Below are positions 25,563-33,807 of a stretch of DNA of 64,000 nt, one piece after another. The notes beneath the pieces were generated by a model. That model did no database searches. It was not told where the DNA came from and worked only from the letters and a program-made list of their open reading frames with translations. The DNA lies in assembly GCF_002024165.1 (NCBI RefSeq), contig NZ_MWQN01000001.1:620001-684000 (forward strand), written 5' to 3'. A program made the position numbers and the translations under genes. Positions within the stretch are counted from its first letter, which is position 1; each line of letters opens with the position of its first letter. This DNA comes from Embleya scabrispora (GTDB lineage: Bacteria > Actinomycetota > Actinomycetes > Streptomycetales > Streptomycetaceae).

Positions 25563-28247
25563 TCATCCCGACGATCGGCCGTAGCGCCGCATCGCCTCCT
25601 CGGGCGCCCCGGGCCTGACCCTGCCCCGGCGGGCCAGCATCCGCAGAGTACGGATCACGATCGACGGGGCGTCCACCGCGAAGTGGGTGCGGGTCGCGGC
25701 TCGGGTGTCGGACAGGCCGAAGCCGTCCGTGCCGAGCGAGGTCCACTCCTGCCGGACCCATGGCGCGATCTGGTCGGGGACGGTGCGCATCCAGTCGCTC
25801 ACCGCCACCACCGGCCCGGTCGCGTCCGCCAAGGCTGCGGTGACATACGGGACTTGGTCCTCCCCGGCGGCCAGCGCCTCGCGGCGCAGCTCGGTCCAGG
25901 AGGTCACCGACCACACCTGGGCCCGCACATCCCAGTCCTCGGCCAGCAGCCGCTGCGCCTCCAGCGCCCACCGCACCGCCGTGCCACTGGCGAGCAGTTC
26001 GGCGTCGGCCTCCGCGTCGGCGACGGGCGCGCAGCAGTGCATGCCCCGCAGGATCCCCTCGGCCGCCCCGATCCCGGGCATCGCGGGCTGCGGCAGCGGC
26101 TCGTTGTACACCGTCAGGTAATAGAAGACGTCCTCACCCGTGGGGTGCTCGGGCGTGGCCGTGAGCATCCGCCGCAACCCCTCCCGCACCACGACCGCGA
26201 TCTCGTACGCGAAAGCCGGGTCGTACGACACGCACGCCGGGTTCGTCGACGCGATCAACTGGGAGTGGCCGTCCGCGTGTTGCAGCCCCTCGCCGGTCAT
26301 CGTGGTCCGGCCCGCGGTCGCGCCGATCAGGAATCCGCGCCCCATCTGGTCGGCCAGCGCCCACAGTTGGTCGGCCACCCGCTGCCACCCGAACATCGAG
26401 TAGAAGACGTAGAACGGGATCATCGGCTCGCCGTGCGTCGCGTACGCGGTGGCCGCCGCCGTGAACGAGGCGACCGCGCCGGCCTCGGTGATGCCCTCGT
26501 TGAGGATCTGGCCGTCCACCGCCTCCCGGTAGGAGAGCAGCAGTTCGCGGTCCACCGCGTCGTAGGTCTGCCCGTGCGGCGAGTAGATCCCGGCCGTCGG
26601 GAACATCGACTCCATTCCGAACGTGCGCGCCTCGTCCGGCACGATCGGCACCCAGCGCCGACCCACGACGGGGTCGCGCATCAGGTCCTTGGCCAGCCGG
26701 ACGAACGCCATCGTGGTGGCGATCTCCTGCTTCCCCGACCCCTCGAGCAGCGCCGCGAACGGCGCCGACGTCAGCGCCGGCGGCTCCGGCAGCGGGGTGA
26801 ACGCGGTACGCCGGGCCGGGACCGGCCCGCCGAGCGCGCGCCGCCGGTCGGCCAGGTAGCGGGCCTCGGGCGAGTCCGGCCCCGGGTGCAGGTACGGCGG
26901 CAACTCGCCGGCCAGGTCGGCGTCGGACACCGGCAGGTCGAGCCGGTCGCGCATCACCCGGAATTCGTCCTGGCGCAGCTTCTTCATCTGGTGGTTGGCG
27001 TTGCGCGCCTCGAAGCCGGGTCCGAGCGTCCAGCCCTTGACCGTCTGCACGAGCACCACGCTCGGGCCGCCGCGGTGGTCGACCGCGGCCCGATAGGCCG
27101 CGTGTACCTTGCGGGGTTCGTGTCCCGCCCGCGAGAACCCGACCACCTCGGCGAGCCGCGCGTCGGCCAAGTGCGCGGCCACGTCGCGCAGATCGGGAGA
27201 GCCGCCGAGCAGGTTGTCCCGGATGTAGGCGCCGGCCGCGGCCGAGTAGGTCTGGAACTGGCCGTCGGGCGTGCGTTCCAGACGGCGGATCAGCTCGCCG
27301 TCGTGGTCGCGTGCGAACAGGTCGTCCCAGTCCCGGCCCCACAGCGCCTTGACCACATGCCAGCCGGCGCCGGCGAATACGCCCTCCAACTCCTGGACCA
27401 CCCGCCCGTTTCCGCGTACCGGGCCGTCCAGGCGTTGCAGGTTGCAGTTGATCACGAAGACCAGGTTGTCCAGCCCCTCGCGGGCGGCCAGGGTCAGCGC
27501 CGCGGTGGCCTCGGGCTCGTCCATCTCGCCGTCGCCGAGGAAGGCCCAGACCCGGCTGCGCGACGTGTCCTTGATGCCGCGGTGGTGCAGATAGCGGTTG
27601 AACCTGGCCTGGTAGACCGCGGCCAGCGGGCCCAGACCCATCGATACGGTCGGGAACTCCCAGAAGCCGCCCGACGATCGTGGATGCGGATAGGAGGGCA
27701 ACCCGCCGCCGCCCACCTCGCGCCGGAACCGATCCAGCTGGTCGACCGTCAGGCGCCCCTCCAGGAAGGCCCGCGCGTACACACCGGGCGAAGCGTGTCC
27801 CTGGAAGTAGATCTGGTCGCCGGGACCGCCGTCGGCCCGCCCTCGGAAGAAGTGCTCGAACCCGACCTCGTACAGCCAGGCCGCCGACGCGTAGGTGGCC
27901 ATGTGTCCGCCGAGGCCGAAGCGGCTTGCCCGGGTGACCATCGCGGCGGCGTTCCACCGGTTGTACGCGGTGATCCGCTCCTCGAGGGCGAGGTCGCCGG
28001 GGTAGGCCGGCTCGGCCGCGGTCGGCACGGTGTTGACGTACGGGGTACGCGTCACCGGCGGCAGGTCGAGGCCGTGGTGCGCGCCGTGTTCGAGGAGGCG
28101 GGCCAGCAGCAGGCGGGCTCGGCCGGGGCCGGCGGCGCGTACGACGGCGTCGAGCGATTCGGCCCATTCCGCGGTTTCCTCGGGGTCCCGGTCGGGGAGC
28201 TGGTCGAGCTGCCCGGGCGGGATTCGGCTCGACGTGTGGGGTGACAT
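25563..28247 (-). CDS. aceE: pyruvate dehydrogenase E1 component, homodimeric (AceE)
   Basis: The 894-residue enzyme is the thiamine-diphosphate-dependent E1 of the pyruvate dehydrogenase complex, in the single-chain form used by actinobacteria. It decarboxylates pyruvate and passes the acetyl group to the lipoyl domain of E2. The ThDP/magnesium motif is intact (GDGEMDEPE at 238-246, NCNLQ at 267-271). The length is normal and conserved blocks continue to the end ('FGLSDTRAATRTHF'). ATG with GGAGG 8 nt upstream. No E2 or E3 gene is nearby, which is usual in this group. A GntR regulator is divergent, with a 24-bp palindrome between them that probably serves as shared operator. Confidence 0.95.
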   Translation of the reverse strand: MSPHTSSRIPPGQLDQLPDRDPEETAEWAESLDAVVRAAGPGRARLLLARLLEHGAHHGLDLPPVTRTPYVNTVPTAAEPAYPGDLALEERITAYNRWNAAAMVTRASRFGLGGHMATYASAAWLYEVGFEHFFRGRADGGPGDQIYFQGHASPGVYARAFLEGRLTVDQLDRFRREVGGGGLPSYPHPRSSGGFWEFPTVSMGLGPLAAVYQARFNRYLHHRGIKDTSRSRVWAFLGDGEMDEPEATAALTLAAREGLDNLVFVINCNLQRLDGPVRGNGRVVQELEGVFAGAGWHVVKALWGRDWDDLFARDHDGELIRRLERTPDGQFQTYSAAAGAYIRDNLLGGSPDLRDVAAHLADARLAEVVGFSRAGHEPRKVHAAYRAAVDHRGGPSVVLVQTVKGWTLGPGFEARNANHQMKKLRQDEFRVMRDRLDLPVSDADLAGELPPYLHPGPDSPEARYLADRRRALGGPVPARRTAFTPLPEPPALTSAPFAALLEGSGKQEIATTMAFVRLAKDLMRDPVVGRRWVPIVPDEARTFGMESMFPTAGIYSPHGQTYDAVDRELLLSYREAVDGQILNEGITEAGAVASFTAAATAYATHGEPMIPFYVFYSMFGWQRVADQLWALADQMGRGFLIGATAGRTTMTGEGLQHADGHSQLIASTNPACVSYDPAFAYEIAVVVREGLRRMLTATPEHPTGEDVFYYLTVYNEPLPQPAMPGIGAAEGILRGMHCCAPVADAEADAELLASGTAVRWALEAQRLLAEDWDVRAQVWSVTSWTELRREALAAGEDQVPYVTAALADATGPVVAVSDWMRTVPDQIAPWVRQEWTSLGTDGFGLSDTRAATRTHFAVDAPSIVIRTLRMLARRGRVRPGAPEEAMRRYGRSSG

Positions 28248-28359
28248 CCGGGCCGCCTCCTTCGTATCGGTGAAGTCGGTGAAGGCTTCTGCGCGGGCCT
28301 CCGGGAGGCCGCTGCGTGCGGGCTTCCGGTCGAAGTCCGGCGGCGAAGCCCCTTCATTC

Positions 28360-28383
28360 TGCGCAATGATCGATCATTGCGCA
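28360..28383. promoter_or_regulatory. 24-bp perfect palindrome, operator of aceE/GntR
   Basis: TGCGCAATGATC is followed directly by its exact reverse complement. The right end overlaps the expected -35 region of the GntR promoter, whose -10 box TACACT (28,402-28,407) ends 6 bp before the ATG; on the other side it lies 113 bp before aceE. FadR-subfamily GntR proteins bind such palindromes, so autoregulation plus control of aceE is likely. Confidence 0.75.
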
Positions 28384-28413
28384 AAAGCCGCCTCCCCCAC
28401 CTACACTGGCGCG

Positions 28414-29082
28414 ATGACCGAGCCGCGCCCGATCGCCGAGCCGCCCCGCCCGACCCTGGAGCGCCGTCCGCTGCGCGAACAGATCCGTCAGTACGTCACC
28501 GAGGCCGTGGTCGCGGGCCGTTGGGCCCCCGGCGAGCGCATCGTCGAACGCCGCGTCGCGGTCGAGCTGGGCGTCAGCCAGGCCCCCGTGCGCGAGGCGC
28601 TGCGCGAGCTGGAACAGCTGGGCCTGGTCGAGTCGGAGCCGAACAAGGGCGTACGCGTGCGCTCCTTCAGCGAGGCCGATCTGCGCGAGATCTACCCGGT
28701 CCGGGCCGGCCTCGAGGAGACCGCGGCCCGGCTTGCGCTGCCGAGGATCGACGACGCACGACTCGCCGCGCTCGATCGCCACGTCGCCGCGCTGCACGCG
28801 GCCTCGACGGCCGGGGACGCCGCCGCGCAGGTCCGGCACGGGGTGGCCTTCCACCGCGAGATCGTCGCCGCGTCCGGCAACGCGCTGCTCGGCTCGGTAT
28901 GGGAGGCGCTGGGCATCGAGGTCTGGACGACGCTGTCGATCCGCGTGTACCGCATGGACCTGCACGAGAACGCGGCCGACCACGAGCCGATCGTCGCCGC
29001 CTTCCGCCGCCGCGACCCGGCCACGGGCGAACTACTGCGCGAACACGTCCTGGGCTACGGCGGCTGCGCGCTCTTGCCGTAG
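28414..29082 (+). CDS. GntR-family (FadR/FCD) regulator, likely of aceE
   Basis: The 222-residue regulator has a winged helix (about 18-85: 'LREQIRQYVTEAVVAG', 'ERRVAVELGVSQAPVREALR', 'VESEPNKGVRVRSF'). An all-helical FCD effector domain follows, with 'REIYPVRAGLEETAARLA' and the metal-binding His region 'VAFHREIVAASGN', and a later 'HEPIVAAF'. FCD domains bind small organic acids, and E. coli PdhR, which senses pyruvate and controls aceEF, has the same build. By position and operator this protein is a functional counterpart. The transcript appears leaderless. Confidence 0.85.
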   Translation: MTEPRPIAEPPRPTLERRPLREQIRQYVTEAVVAGRWAPGERIVERRVAVELGVSQAPVREALRELEQLGLVESEPNKGVRVRSFSEADLREIYPVRAGLEETAARLALPRIDDARLAALDRHVAALHAASTAGDAAAQVRHGVAFHREIVAASGNALLGSVWEALGIEVWTTLSIRVYRMDLHENAADHEPIVAAFRRRDPATGELLREHVLGYGGCALLP

Positions 29083-29156
29083 GCACGGCGGGGTACAGGG
29101 CACGCCGCGGCGCATCGGGTACGTGCGCCCCGCCCCTCCGGCCACGCCCCGCGCCC

Positions 29157-29543
29157 TCACCGCAGGACGCCGCGCTCCGCGCGCATATGCGGCGCGACCA
29201 CATTGCGCGGCCGGTTGAACAGGATCACCGTCAGCTCGACCACCGCGACCGCGAGCGCCACCATGAACGCGATCAGCGACAGGTAGCCCCAGAACGCCGC
29301 CGGACTCTCCCCGTCCGCCGCGAACCACGGCGACACCGCGATCACTATGGACATGCACCACATCTGGATCGCCACCAGCGCCATCGCCCGCACCAGTCCG
29401 CGCCGCGCGGGATCGCTCAGCGGCAGCGCCCGGAACGCGAGCATGACGTCGTCGGCCACACGCGCGCTGCGCCACACGTCGCTCGTACGGTTCGTCAGAC
29501 CCACCGAGGACATGAACGCGAGATAGGTCAGCCACAGCCGCAT
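29157..29543 (-). CDS. small integral membrane protein
   Basis: The 128-residue protein has about three hydrophobic helices ('WLTYLAFMSSVGL', 'ALVAIQMWCMSIVIAV', 'YLSLIAFMVALAVAVVELTVI') and a short basic tail. I recognise no family. ATG at 29,543 is chosen because GAGG lies about 8 nt upstream; a GTG 6 bp earlier would sit too close to it. It converges on the GntR gene. Confidence 0.55.
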   Translation of the reverse strand: MRLWLTYLAFMSSVGLTNRTSDVWRSARVADDVMLAFRALPLSDPARRGLVRAMALVAIQMWCMSIVIAVSPWFAADGESPAAFWGYLSLIAFMVALAVAVVELTVILFNRPRNVVAPHMRAERGVLR

Positions 29544-29719
29544 GCGCACAACCTCTTCCCCCGCGACCCGCCGTGTGGCTCCGTGTCACACGTGTCACCA
29601 CCATTGTCGCCCAGCCCCTTCGGCCCACGCACAGGGCCTCCGGTCAAACGCGGGGCTTCCGGTCAAAAGGGACAACAGGGTGGTACGCGGGGTGGGATCG
29701 CCGCCGGGAGCGGCCCGCG

Positions 29720-29926
29720 CTACTCGGTGACCGGGTTGCGCCGCTCGCGCTCCTCGACCGTACGCCGGTGCTCCTCGACGTTGCCGGTCAGCGCCTCGGT
29801 GCGGTGTCCGCGGGCGATGTAGTCCAGGACGACCGCCTCGATCGCGTCCTGCGCGTTGCGGACGCCGGACAGGACCATGACCTCGATCACGGCGTTCGCG
29901 TCCAGGCTGATGTTGACCTTGGCCAT
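29720..29926 (-). CDS. VapB-like ribbon-helix-helix antitoxin, no toxin adjacent
   Basis: The 68-residue protein starts '[20 protein letters not shown]', a beta strand followed by helices as in VapB/MazE-like DNA-binding antitoxins ('KVNISLD' is typical of the ribbon). A charged helical tail follows. GGGAG lies 6 nt before the ATG. No toxin gene (PIN or MazF type) lies beside it; the next gene on the strand is a membrane protein 176 bp away. It may be an orphan DNA-binding protein. Confidence 0.55.
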   Translation of the reverse strand: MAKVNISLDANAVIEVMVLSGVRNAQDAIEAVVLDYIARGHRTEALTGNVEEHRRTVEERERRNPVTE

Positions 29927-30191
29927 CGACGACTCCCTCGACTCGACCCGCTCCACACGATCGCACGACTGCCCGCCCGTCGGCGCGACCGCTCCGCCGC
30001 CGAACCGCCTGCGGATTCCCGGGGTATCGCACGCACACGACCGTCGGATCACCCGCGAGAGGGGACTCTATCGGCCGTTAGGGGGGTTGGCGTCGTCGGT
30101 GCGACTGAATATGTCCCGAGTGGGTGGATCCTCCGGGCATGTGCGCTTGCGTACGGACCCTGCCCCCGTGTCGAAGGCGAGTCGGATACCT

Positions 30192-30938
30192 GTGACCTCG
30201 GAAGACCCCCTCGTCGTTCTCTCCGGCGTGAACAAACACTTCGGGTCGCTGCACGTGCTCCGCGACATCGACCTGACGGTGGCCCGCAACGAGGTGGTCG
30301 TCCTGATCGGCCCCTCCGGCTCCGGCAAGTCCACGCTGTGCCGCACGATCAACCGCCTGGAGCCGATCGACTCCGGCACGATCACCATCGACGGCCGGCC
30401 ACTGCCCGCCGAGGGACGCGGACTGGCCCGGCTGCGCTCCGAGGTCGGCATGGTGTTCCAGTCCTTCAACCTGTTCGCGCACAAGACGGTCCTGGAGAAT
30501 CTGACCCTCGCTCAGCTCAAGGTGCGCAAGCGCAGCAAGGCCGAGGCGGAGAAGAAGGCCCGCGAACTCCTGGCCCGGGTCGGACTCGCCGACCAGGCGC
30601 CCAAGTATCCGGCGCAACTCTCCGGCGGCCAGCAACAACGGGTCGCGATCGCCCGGTCGTTGGCGATGGATCCCAAGGTCATGCTGTTCGACGAGCCGAC
30701 CTCCGCGCTCGACCCGGAGATGATCAACGAGGTCCTGGAGGTCATGCGCTCGCTCGCCGTCGAGGGCATGACGATGGTCGTGGTCACCCACGAGATGGGC
30801 TTCGCCCGCTCGGCGGCCAACCGGGTCGTGTTCATGGCCGACGGACGGATCATGGAATCGCGCACGCCCGAGGAGTTCTTCGACAACCCGGAGACCGACC
30901 GGGCCAAGGACTTCCTGTCCAAGATCCTCAAGCACTGA
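30192..30938 (+). CDS. gluA: glutamate ABC transporter ATPase GluA
   Basis: The 248-residue ATPase belongs to the polar amino acid uptake family. It shows Walker A '[18 protein letters not shown]', Q-loop '[18 protein letters not shown]', signature '[15 protein letters not shown]', Walker B '[14 protein letters not shown]' and H-loop '[12 protein letters not shown]'. The Cys in '[11 protein letters not shown]' is characteristic of actinobacterial GluA. The GTG start gives the usual length; a GTG 24 bp upstream is possible and neither has a strong ribosome site. It leads the gluABCD operon, which takes up glutamate and related amino acids. Confidence 0.9.
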   Translation: MTSEDPLVVLSGVNKHFGSLHVLRDIDLTVARNEVVVLIGPSGSGKSTLCRTINRLEPIDSGTITIDGRPLPAEGRGLARLRSEVGMVFQSFNLFAHKTVLENLTLAQLKVRKRSKAEAEKKARELLARVGLADQAPKYPAQLSGGQQQRVAIARSLAMDPKVMLFDEPTSALDPEMINEVLEVMRSLAVEGMTMVVVTHEMGFARSAANRVVFMADGRIMESRTPEEFFDNPETDRAKDFLSKILKH

Positions 30939-30951
30939 CGGGGGGTCGGAC

Positions 30952-31914
30952 ATGCGCACCCACACCGCCTCCGCCGACGCGGGCACCGCAGCCCGCACCG
31001 GCGCGCCGCCGCGCCGCCGGCCCCGGTCCGCCGTCGTGCCGCTCGCGGCCCTGCTCGCCGTCGTGTTGCTCGCCGCGTGCGGCAAATCCGGTACGCCCCC
31101 GCCCAAGGGCCCCAAACCCAAGGACCTGCCGTCGTATCAGGTCGCCACCGACGTGAACCTCGACTCGCCCACGTTCCGATCGGCCAAGTCGCGCGGCAAG
31201 TTGGTCGTCGGCACCAAGGCGGACCAGCCCTACGTCGCGGCGCAGGACCCGGCGACCGGCTACTACTCGGGCTTCGACGTCGAGATCGCCAAGATGATGG
31301 CCGCGTCGCTGGGCTTCGGGGTGGACCGCATCGAGTTCAAGACGATCACCTCCGCCAACCGCGAGACCTCGTTGCAGAACGGCGAAGTCGACTACTACGT
31401 CGGGACGTACACGATCAACGACAACCGCAAGAAGCTGGTCGGCTTCGCCGGGCCGTACTACATCGCCGGCCAGGCGCTGCTGGTCCGCAAGGACGACAAG
31501 TCCATCAACGGCCCCCAGGACCTGGCCGGCAAGAAGGTCTGCTCGGTCGCCGGATCCACGCCGTACCAGCGGATCGTGGCCAACTACCCCAAGGCCACCG
31601 CCGTCGCCTACGACAGCTACTCGGTGTGCGTGGACAACCTGATCAGCCTTCAGGTCGACGCGGTGACCACCGACGACACCATCCTCAAGGGTTATGCCGC
31701 GAAGGTGCCGGACCAACTCCGGCTCGCGGGCGAGCCGTTCTCCAAGGAGCCGTACGGGATCGGCGTACCGCGCGGCGATCGCACCTTCCGACTCGCCCTG
31801 GACGACGCGATCGTCGCGCACGAACAAAACGGCGACTGGAAACGCGCCTACGACTCGACCCTCGGCCTCTCCGGCGTACCGGCTCCCCCGCCGCCGCCCG
31901 TGGACCGGTACTAG
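30952..31914 (+). CDS. gluB: glutamate-binding lipoprotein GluB
   Basis: The 320-residue substrate-binding protein has a basic start, a signal helix and a lipobox 'LLAACGK' (Cys near 44). A short Pro/Lys linker leads into a type 3 periplasmic-binding fold: 'GKLVVGTKADQPYVA', 'GFDVEIAKMMAASLGF', 'VDYYVGTYTINDNRKKLVGF' and 'YGIGVPRGDRTFRLALDDAI'. The last motifs carry the Arg/Asp contacts for the amino acid's carboxylate and amine. It lies 13 bp after gluA, with a GGGGGG stretch before its ATG. Anchored outside the membrane, it delivers glutamate to GluC/GluD. Confidence 0.9.
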   Translation: MRTHTASADAGTAARTGAPPRRRPRSAVVPLAALLAVVLLAACGKSGTPPPKGPKPKDLPSYQVATDVNLDSPTFRSAKSRGKLVVGTKADQPYVAAQDPATGYYSGFDVEIAKMMAASLGFGVDRIEFKTITSANRETSLQNGEVDYYVGTYTINDNRKKLVGFAGPYYIAGQALLVRKDDKSINGPQDLAGKKVCSVAGSTPYQRIVANYPKATAVAYDSYSVCVDNLISLQVDAVTTDDTILKGYAAKVPDQLRLAGEPFSKEPYGIGVPRGDRTFRLALDDAIVAHEQNGDWKRAYDSTLGLSGVPAPPPPPVDRY

Positions 31915-31929
31915 CGGAAGGCGTCGACC

Positions 31930-32574
31930 ATGAATGTCCTGTTCGACAACTTCACCCTGTTCCGCAAGGGCTTCGTCGGTACCGTCGAACTGACCCTGGC
32001 CGCCGGGCTGATCGCACTGGTGGTGGGCGTGCTGATGGCCGGGTGCCGGGTCTCGCCGGTGCGGCCGATGCGGCTGATCGGCGGCGCGTGGGTGACCGTA
32101 CTGCGCAACACCCCGCTTACGCTGCTGTTCTTCGCGGTGGTCCTGGGGTTGCCGCGATTCGGCGTGGTACTTCCCTTCTTCACCCTCGCCGTGCTCGCCC
32201 TGGGCTGCTACACCTCGGCCTTCGTCTGCGAGGCGGTGCGGGCCGGCATCAACACCGTGCCGGTCGGTCAGGGCGAGGCGGCCCGGAGTCTGGGCATGAA
32301 CTTCGGCCAGACGCTCAGCCTGATCGTGCTGCCGCAGGCGGTGCGCGCGGTGATCCCGCCGGTCGGCAGCACGCTGATCGCACTCGCCAAGAACAGCGCC
32401 ATCGCCGGTTCGTTCAGCGTGGTCGAACTGCTCGGCACGTACCGCACGCTCAACGAACTCGGCTACGACATCGTCGCCACGTTCCTGTGGATCGCGGTCG
32501 GCTACCTGATCATCACGCTGACGCTCAGCGCGGTGTTCCGGATCCTGGAGAAGCGTCTGGAGGTGGCCCGATGA
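31930..32574 (+). CDS. gluC: glutamate ABC transporter permease GluC
   Basis: The 214-residue permease has five hydrophobic helices and the HisM/GlnP-type signature: 'GTVELTLAAGLIALVVG', 'LRNTPLTLLFFAVVLGLP' and the coupling loop 'GQGEAARSLGMNFGQTLSLI'. It pairs with GluD to form the membrane pore. It is 15 bp after gluB and overlaps gluD by 4 bp (ATGA). Confidence 0.9.
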   Translation: MNVLFDNFTLFRKGFVGTVELTLAAGLIALVVGVLMAGCRVSPVRPMRLIGGAWVTVLRNTPLTLLFFAVVLGLPRFGVVLPFFTLAVLALGCYTSAFVCEAVRAGINTVPVGQGEAARSLGMNFGQTLSLIVLPQAVRAVIPPVGSTLIALAKNSAIAGSFSVVELLGTYRTLNELGYDIVATFLWIAVGYLIITLTLSAVFRILEKRLEVAR

Positions 32575-33380
32575 GTGTCGAGGCGTCGGCGCTGTACGAC
32601 ATCCCCGGCCCGAAGGCACTGGCCCGGCACCGTACTTACGGCCTGATCGCCACCGTCGTACTGCTCGGCGTGCTGGCCTGGGTGATCTACAAGCTGATCG
32701 ACACGGGCCAGTTCGCGGGCGACAAGTGGGCGCCCTTCGAATACGTGGGCGTGCAGAAGCTGTTGCTGCGCGGTCTGTGGCACACGATCCAGGTCTTCGC
32801 GTGGGCGGCGGTGTTGTCCCTGGCGTTCGGCGCGTTCTTTGCCGCGGGGCGGCTGTCCGACCATCGGGTGGTCCGCTGGTTCGCGGGCCTGGTGGTGGAG
32901 TTCTTCCGGGCCATGCCGGTGCTGGTGATGATCTTCTTCATCTTCATCGCGATGAAGGTCGAACCCCGCCTGGCCCTGATCGCCGGCCTGACCCTGTACA
33001 ACGGCTCGGTACTGGCGGAGGTCTTCCGGGGCGGGGTCAACGCGGTCCCCAAGGGCCAGAGCGAGGCGGCCTACGCGCTGGGCATGCGCAAGACCTCGGT
33101 GATGATCCACGTCCTGATCCCGCAGGCCGTGCGCACCATGCTGCCCACGATCATCAGCCAGTTGGTGGTCACGCTCAAGGACACCTCGCTCGGATACCTG
33201 ATCTCCTACGAGGAGTTCCTCTACGCCGGCAAGCAGATCGCCACGAACCTCGACTACAGCCTCCCCTTCATCCCGGTGGTCATCGTGATCGCCCCGATCT
33301 ACATCGGCATGTGCATGCTCCTGTCCGGCCTGGCCCGCTACCTCGAAAGCCGGAGACGGCGACAGCACAGGGGCACCTGA
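32571..33380 (+). CDS. gluD: glutamate ABC transporter permease GluD
   Basis: The 269-residue permease has an extra N-terminal helix (about 25-45) and then the same permease domain as GluC: 'GLWHTIQVFAWAAVLSL', 'FFRAMPVLVMIFFIFI' and coupling loop 'GQSEAAYALGMRKTSVMIHV'. It ends with a basic tail. It is the last gene of the operon; a stem-loop shared with the converging FG-GAP gene follows 11 bp after the stop. Confidence 0.9.
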   Translation: MSVEASALYDIPGPKALARHRTYGLIATVVLLGVLAWVIYKLIDTGQFAGDKWAPFEYVGVQKLLLRGLWHTIQVFAWAAVLSLAFGAFFAAGRLSDHRVVRWFAGLVVEFFRAMPVLVMIFFIFIAMKVEPRLALIAGLTLYNGSVLAEVFRGGVNAVPKGQSEAAYALGMRKTSVMIHVLIPQAVRTMLPTIISQLVVTLKDTSLGYLISYEEFLYAGKQIATNLDYSLPFIPVVIVIAPIYIGMCMLLSGLARYLESRRRRQHRGT

Positions 33381-33391
33381 CCCCGCCCGAG

Positions 33392-33427
33392 ATCGGGGCC
33401 GCCTCCATGACTGGGGGTGGCCCCGAT
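33392..33427. terminator. bidirectional terminator gluD / FG-GAP copy 2
   Basis: A 9-bp stem ATCGGGGCC / GGCCCCGAT with a partly paired interior lies between the stops of gluD and the second FG-GAP gene, 12-13 bp from each. Its FG-GAP side belongs to the 395-bp inverted repeat. Confidence 0.7.
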
Positions 33428-33807
33428 TGTGTGGGTGGGTCAGTTGCCGGCGATGAGTTGGGCGGGGCCGAAGGTGTTGCCGGTTGCCGGGTCGGGGGTG
33501 TTGCCGCCGGGGAAGGTGTGGACGTTGCCGTTGGGGGTGCGGGCCCACAGGTCGGCGTGGCCGTCGGCGTCGAAGTCGCCGTCGGTGGAGACCTTGGGGT
33601 AGGTGGTGGTGTCGAAGCCGGTGCCGATCAGCGTCGGGGTGGCGGTGTAGGCGTCGAGGTCGGCGGTGCCGTCGGCCTTCCTCACGGACGCGTATTGGTA
33701 GACGTTGCCGTTGGTGCGGTCGCGGATCCACAACTCGGGCAGTCCGTCGCCGGTGACGTCGCCGGGGACCATGATGTCCTGGTTCTGCCGGGTGGCGGGG
33801 CCGATGG
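33413..33807 (-). repeat. 395-bp perfect inverted repeat, right arm
   Basis: This arm is identical, in reverse complement, to 24,998-25,392. The two arms enclose 8,020 bp with aceE, its regulator, two small genes and gluABCD. Confidence 0.92.

Noticed and set aside
25074-28244. 1,056-codon plus-strand frame over aceE
   Set aside because: It is the antisense shadow of aceE, with no recognisable motif or ribosome site.
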